Source: Fidelibacterota bacterium
Lineage (GTDB): Bacteria > Marinisomatota > Marinisomatia > Marinisomatales > UBA8229
Direction: 5' to 3'
Length of the DNA stretch: 18,188 bases
Assembly (NCBI GenBank): GCA_002686675.1
Contig: NYYF01000022.1
Location: forward strand, 1-18,188
In this document: piece by piece, positions 15,456-18,188 of the stretch
Layout: every line of letters begins with the position of its first letter
How positions within the stretch are numbered: the stretch's first letter is position 1
The notes under the pieces: model-generated
What the model saw: the letters and a program-made list of their open reading frames with translations, nothing else
The model's database searches: none
What the model was told of the DNA's origin: nothing
Position numbers and translations under genes: made by a program

Positions 15456-16226
15456 TTGTTAATTGATACACACTGCCATCTTTTTTATGATGACCTAAAG
15501 AATGATCTTCCGGGAGTTCTTGAAAGAGCCAATGAACTTGGTGTTACTCGCTTTATTTGTGTGGGAACAAACCTGGAAGATTCCAGGGAAAGTTTGGAGC
15601 TTGCCGAAAAATATGAACCTGTTTATGCTTCAGCCGGTGTCCATCCCCATGATACAAAGAATGTGAAAGATGGGTATTTGCGAGGACTGGAGGAATTATT
15701 AGAACATCCTAAAGTAGTTGCCTGCGGTGAAATGGGATTGGATTTCTTTCGAAATATTTCTGAACCAACGATTCAAGTTAAGGTGTTTCGAGAACAAGTG
15801 GAATTGGCACAAGAAATGAAAAAGCCGGTTATTTTTCACAACCGTGAAGCAGACGATGATGTGGTCAGAATCCTTTCAGGCTATCCAGGCATGAATGGGG
15901 TTGCCCATTGTTTCTCTGGTGATTTGGCGATAGCTAATTTGTTTTTAAAACTGGGATATTATATCTCATTTGCCGGTAACCTGACTTTTAAAAACAGCAA
16001 TTTGCCTGGGGTGGCAAAACAGCTTCCCCTTGAAAGATTGATGGTTGAAACAGATTCACCTTATCTCAGTCCCGTCCCTTTTCGTGGAAAACCAAATGAA
16101 CCAGGACGGACTCGTTTTGTAGCGGAAACACTAGCGGAAATCCAGGGGATATCAATTGAGACAGTGGCTTCCCAAACCAGTGAAAATGCAAAATGTCTTT
16201 TTGGTCTAAAATCAAAACTTTCTTAA
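15456..16226 (+). CDS. tatD: TatD family metal-dependent deoxyribonuclease
   Basis: 256 residues, standard length for TatD/YcfH hydrolases, from a TTG codon. Amidohydrolase-type metal ligands are all present: H6 and H8 (DTHCH), E92 (GEMGLDFF), H128 (VIFHNRE), H151 (VAHCFSG) and D200 (VETDSPYLSP). Family members are Mg-dependent 3'-5' exonucleases or AP-endonuclease-like DNases, with roles proposed in DNA repair and proofreading of D-aminoacyl-tRNAs; which applies here cannot be told. It follows metG and precedes rsmA, the common bacterial order metG-tatD-ksgA, which supports the call. Cytoplasmic. Confidence 0.93.
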   Translation: MLIDTHCHLFYDDLKNDLPGVLERANELGVTRFICVGTNLEDSRESLELAEKYEPVYASAGVHPHDTKNVKDGYLRGLEELLEHPKVVACGEMGLDFFRNISEPTIQVKVFREQVELAQEMKKPVIFHNREADDDVVRILSGYPGMNGVAHCFSGDLAIANLFLKLGYYISFAGNLTFKNSNLPGVAKQLPLERLMVETDSPYLSPVPFRGKPNEPGRTRFVAETLAEIQGISIETVASQTSENAKCLFGLKSKLS

Positions 16227-16277
16227 AGAGAATTATCCCATAAAGGTATGAGCCGAAACCTGTTTATTTTTATTAAA

Positions 16278-16283
16278 AAAGGA
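16278..16283 (+). promoter_or_regulatory. Ribosome binding site deciding the rsmA TTG start
   Basis: AAAGGA sits 9 bases upstream of the TTG at 16293. No ATG in frame lies between it and the conserved GQNFL motif at residues 10-14, so the TTG start is well supported. Confidence 0.55.
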
Positions 16284-16292
16284 TAGATTATT

Positions 16293-17057
16293 TTGGTACG
16301 GTATGCAAAAAAGAAATGGGGACAGAATTTTCTGGTGGACAAGAATTTACTTGGGAAAATTGTAATTACCTTAAATCTTAAAAGCGAAGACAGGATTCTT
16401 GAAATAGGCCCCGGTGAGGGCGCTCTGACGGAGTTGATGTTACCCGCCGTGGGCCAAATGGCAGCGGTGGAAATTGATCCGGATCTTGTAGCTCATTTAC
16501 GATCTTTGAGACATTTACAGTCTTGTCATTTTCTTCATAAGGATATTCTTTTACTGGACTTGTATTCACTTCCCCTTGCATTGCCTGTAAGAATTATCGG
16601 GAATATTCCGTACAATATTACTTCCCCGATATTGTTCTGGCTAATTAAGCAACGGAACCACTGGTCAGATGCATATTTGATGGTACAGAAAGAAATGGCG
16701 GAACGACTGACGGGGAAAGTGGGGACAAAAGCATATAGTCGTCTCACTGTAATGATTGGAGCATTTATGGATGTAAAAATTTGTTTTAATATTTCTCCGA
16801 ATGTATTTATTCCAATACCAAAAGTTGAATCATCCATTATTCGTTTAGTAAAAAAACCGAAACCATTAATTCGAGATAACCAGTTTAAACAATTTGAAAA
16901 AATTGTACGGTCGGCATTCTCTCAAAGACGGAAAATGCTCAGAAATTCTCTAAAAGAATTCAATTTTCATTTAAAGATTCAAGAAGAAATTGATTTTAGA
17001 AGAAGACCAGAAACTTTACTGATTCAGGAGTTTGTAAAACTTCTTCAAAACAGATAA
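16293..17057 (+). CDS. rsmA: 16S rRNA dimethyladenosine transferase
   Basis: 254 residues (also called ksgA). It dimethylates the two adjacent adenines in the 3'-terminal hairpin of 16S rRNA (A1518/A1519, E. coli numbering) late in 30S assembly, using SAM. Visible motifs in order: KKWGQNFL (7-14), LEIGPGEGALT (36-46; SAM glycine loop), AAVEID (57-62; E60 ribose contact), KDIL (83-86), the catalytic NIPYN (104-108; NLPYN in many homologues), QKEMAERL (about 131-138), IPIPKVESSI (about 172-181) and FSQRRKMLRNSL near the C terminus. Length is slightly short but complete. It starts with TTG, 66 bases after tatD, and no terminator is seen between them, so the two may share a transcript. Confidence 0.95.
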   Translation: MVRYAKKKWGQNFLVDKNLLGKIVITLNLKSEDRILEIGPGEGALTELMLPAVGQMAAVEIDPDLVAHLRSLRHLQSCHFLHKDILLLDLYSLPLALPVRIIGNIPYNITSPILFWLIKQRNHWSDAYLMVQKEMAERLTGKVGTKAYSRLTVMIGAFMDVKICFNISPNVFIPIPKVESSIIRLVKKPKPLIRDNQFKQFEKIVRSAFSQRRKMLRNSLKEFNFHLKIQEEIDFRRRPETLLIQEFVKLLQNR

Positions 17058-17067
17058 ATGACAAAGC

Positions 17068-17096
17068 TTGGATTCTTGTCTAGAATTTTGTATACT
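17068..17096 (+). promoter_or_regulatory. Putative sigma-70-type promoter of the sigma factor gene
   Basis: TTGGAT (17068-17073), 17-base spacer, TATACT (17091-17096). It is the best classical -35/-10 pair I found in the window, with a leader of about 30 bases to the ATG at 17133 carrying AGGGA (17122-17126) as ribosome binding site. It would drive the sigma gene and rpsU, independently of rsmA. Confidence 0.5.
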
Positions 17097-17132
17097 TATA
17101 GGATATTCTTGAAATAAAAACAGGGAATCTTT

Positions 17133-17987
17133 ATGGCCAAGACTGGAAGAGCTATCAACGAATCAAACCGCAGTTTAAGTCGTTATTTAGAAGAAATTGG
17201 TAAGTATGAACCTCTTAAGCCGGAGGAAGAGATTGTATGTGCTCAATTAATTAAAAAGGGAAACTATCCGGCATTGAAAAAATTAACAGAAGCGAATCTA
17301 AGGTTTGTTGTCTCAGTAGCAAAAGATTATCAAGGGCAAGGACTTCCTCTAACAGACCTGATTAATGAAGGCAATCTTGGGTTGATAAAAGCTGCAGGCC
17401 GGTTTGATGAAACTCGGGGATTTAAATTCATATCTTATGCAGTTTGGTGGATTCGGCAATCCATTCTTCAGGCTTTGGCTGAGCATTCCAGGATTGTACG
17501 TCTTCCATTAAACAGGGTAGGAACAATTAGTAAAATTACGAAAAGAGCTGAAAAACTAGAAGCAGAGGTAGAAAGAACTCCGAATGAAGATGAACTTGGA
17601 CGTCAATTAGAAATGTCCTCTGGTGATGTCCTTGATGCAATGCGAATCTCACGGAGACACCATTCTTTAAACGCGCCCTTTAAGGATGGAGAAAAAAACG
17701 CACTCATTGATGTCATTGAGGATGATAAGCAAATACCACCAGACACTCCGCTCATGAGTGATTCATTGAAAGATGAAATTCGTCATTCGCTAAATACATT
17801 AAAAGAAAGAGAAAGAGATGTGATCAAAATGTACTTTGGTATTGATCGGGATTACGCTTTGACCCTGAATGAGATTGGTGAAGAATTTAGTTTGACCCGG
17901 GAACGGGTACGACAAATCAAGGAAAAGGCAATCAGGAGATTGCGCCATCGTTCACGGAGTAAAACCTTGAGAACCTATTTAGGATAA
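17133..17987 (+). CDS. rpoD: RNA polymerase primary-type sigma factor (RpoD/SigA family)
   Basis: 284 residues, the short form without region 1.1 and without the large non-conserved insert, as in Bacteroidetes and relatives. Region 1.2 about 13-45 ([15 protein letters not shown]); region 2 about 46-116 with the core-binding and -10 recognition stretch ([33 protein letters not shown]); region 3 about 118-190 ([11 protein letters not shown] start); region 4 about 215-280 with the -35 recognition helix-turn-helix ([28 protein letters not shown]). This motif set is that of group 1/2 sigma factors. Being next to rpsU and having a good own promoter favours the primary sigma; a second, group 2 paralogue elsewhere cannot be excluded. 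Confidence 0.92.
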   Translation: MAKTGRAINESNRSLSRYLEEIGKYEPLKPEEEIVCAQLIKKGNYPALKKLTEANLRFVVSVAKDYQGQGLPLTDLINEGNLGLIKAAGRFDETRGFKFISYAVWWIRQSILQALAEHSRIVRLPLNRVGTISKITKRAEKLEAEVERTPNEDELGRQLEMSSGDVLDAMRISRRHHSLNAPFKDGEKNALIDVIEDDKQIPPDTPLMSDSLKDEIRHSLNTLKERERDVIKMYFGIDRDYALTLNEIGEEFSLTRERVRQIKEKAIRRLRHRSRSKTLRTYLG

Positions 17988-17995
17988 TCTATATG

Positions 17996-18002
17996 AAGGA
18001 GG
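17996..18002 (+). promoter_or_regulatory. Strong Shine-Dalgarno of rpsU
   Basis: AAGGAGG, a full consensus match, 7 bases before the TTG at 18010. It fixes the non-ATG start of rpsU and shows that this organism's ribosomes can use a canonical Shine-Dalgarno even though most genes here lack one. Confidence 0.7.
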
Positions 18003-18009
18003 CAATAAA

Positions 18010-18188
18010 TTGGTAGAAGTTAAAGTGCGTGATGGAGAACAGCTAGAGCGAGCCTTACGGCGATTTAAAAAAAAGTGGGAACGGGCAGGAATATTGAGAG
18101 AAGTCAGGCGAAAAGCTTACTATGTAAAACCAAGTGATGAAAAAAGGGTAGAACGGAAAAAAACCATGAGAAGACTGGCAAGATTTGC
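18010..18188 (+). CDS. rpsU: 30S ribosomal protein S21 (3' partial)
   Basis: 59 codons are visible before the window ends: MVEVKVRDGEQLERALRRF, then KKKWERAGILREVRRKAYY, then a basic tail (KPSDEKRVERKKTMRRLARF). This is bacterial S21, a small basic protein of the 30S platform near the anti-Shine-Dalgarno region that helps initiation. Members are about 60-70 residues, so only a few are missing. It starts with TTG after a consensus ribosome binding site and lies 22 bases downstream of the sigma gene, so the two are almost certainly co-transcribed. Confidence 0.93.
   Translation, partial: MVEVKVRDGEQLERALRRFKKKWERAGILREVRRKAYYVKPSDEKRVERKKTMRRLARF

Overview
The window looks like a piece of chromosome from a Gram-negative bacterium of the FCB superphylum (Bacteroidetes/Chlorobi/Fibrobacteres side, possibly Marinimicrobia-like). 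Reasons: a secreted enzyme ending in a type IX secretion (T9SS) type A sorting domain with a YPNPFN motif, DUF4159 and DUF4175 envelope proteins, a lipoprotein-free 'asparagine synthetase B'-annotated exported family typical of that group, a short (284 aa) primary-type sigma factor without region 1.1, and mostly weak Shine-Dalgarno sequences. The genus cannot be told from sequence alone. I see no mobile element, CRISPR array, tRNA or rRNA.

Layout. 1-666 (+): the 3' part of a secreted intradiol-dioxygenase-like protein with a T9SS tail, followed by a small terminator. 825-1463 (+): a class I SAM methyltransferase with a cysteine-rich N terminus. 1531-9297 (-): a tightly packed operon read right to left: DUF4159 protein, giant DUF4175 membrane/coiled-coil protein, TPR protein, exported 'AsnB-like' protein, YjbQ. 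9298-9432: divergent control region. 9433-13802 (+): an exported three-part protein (beta-rich region, TPR-like helices, BamE/SmpA-like tail), an EnvC-like factor with a degenerate LytM domain, and DNA polymerase III delta' (holB). 13795-18188 (+): housekeeping genes metG, tatD, rsmA/ksgA, a primary-type sigma factor and the start of rpsU, which runs off the window.

How it fits together. The right half is core information processing (replication clamp loading, Met-tRNA charging, 16S rRNA dimethylation, transcription initiation, ribosomal S21). The middle is envelope biology: the DUF4159-DUF4175-TPR-AsnB-like operon faces the gene for the barrel/TPR/BamE-like protein across a shared control region, and the next gene is the murein hydrolase activator. 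This divergent block is the least understood part of the window and the best candidate for an undescribed cell-envelope system. Two of its genes (9433 and 11377) share the same promoter-like layout, with an identical 11-base element placed 3 bases before the ATG, suggesting leaderless or near-leaderless co-regulated transcripts.
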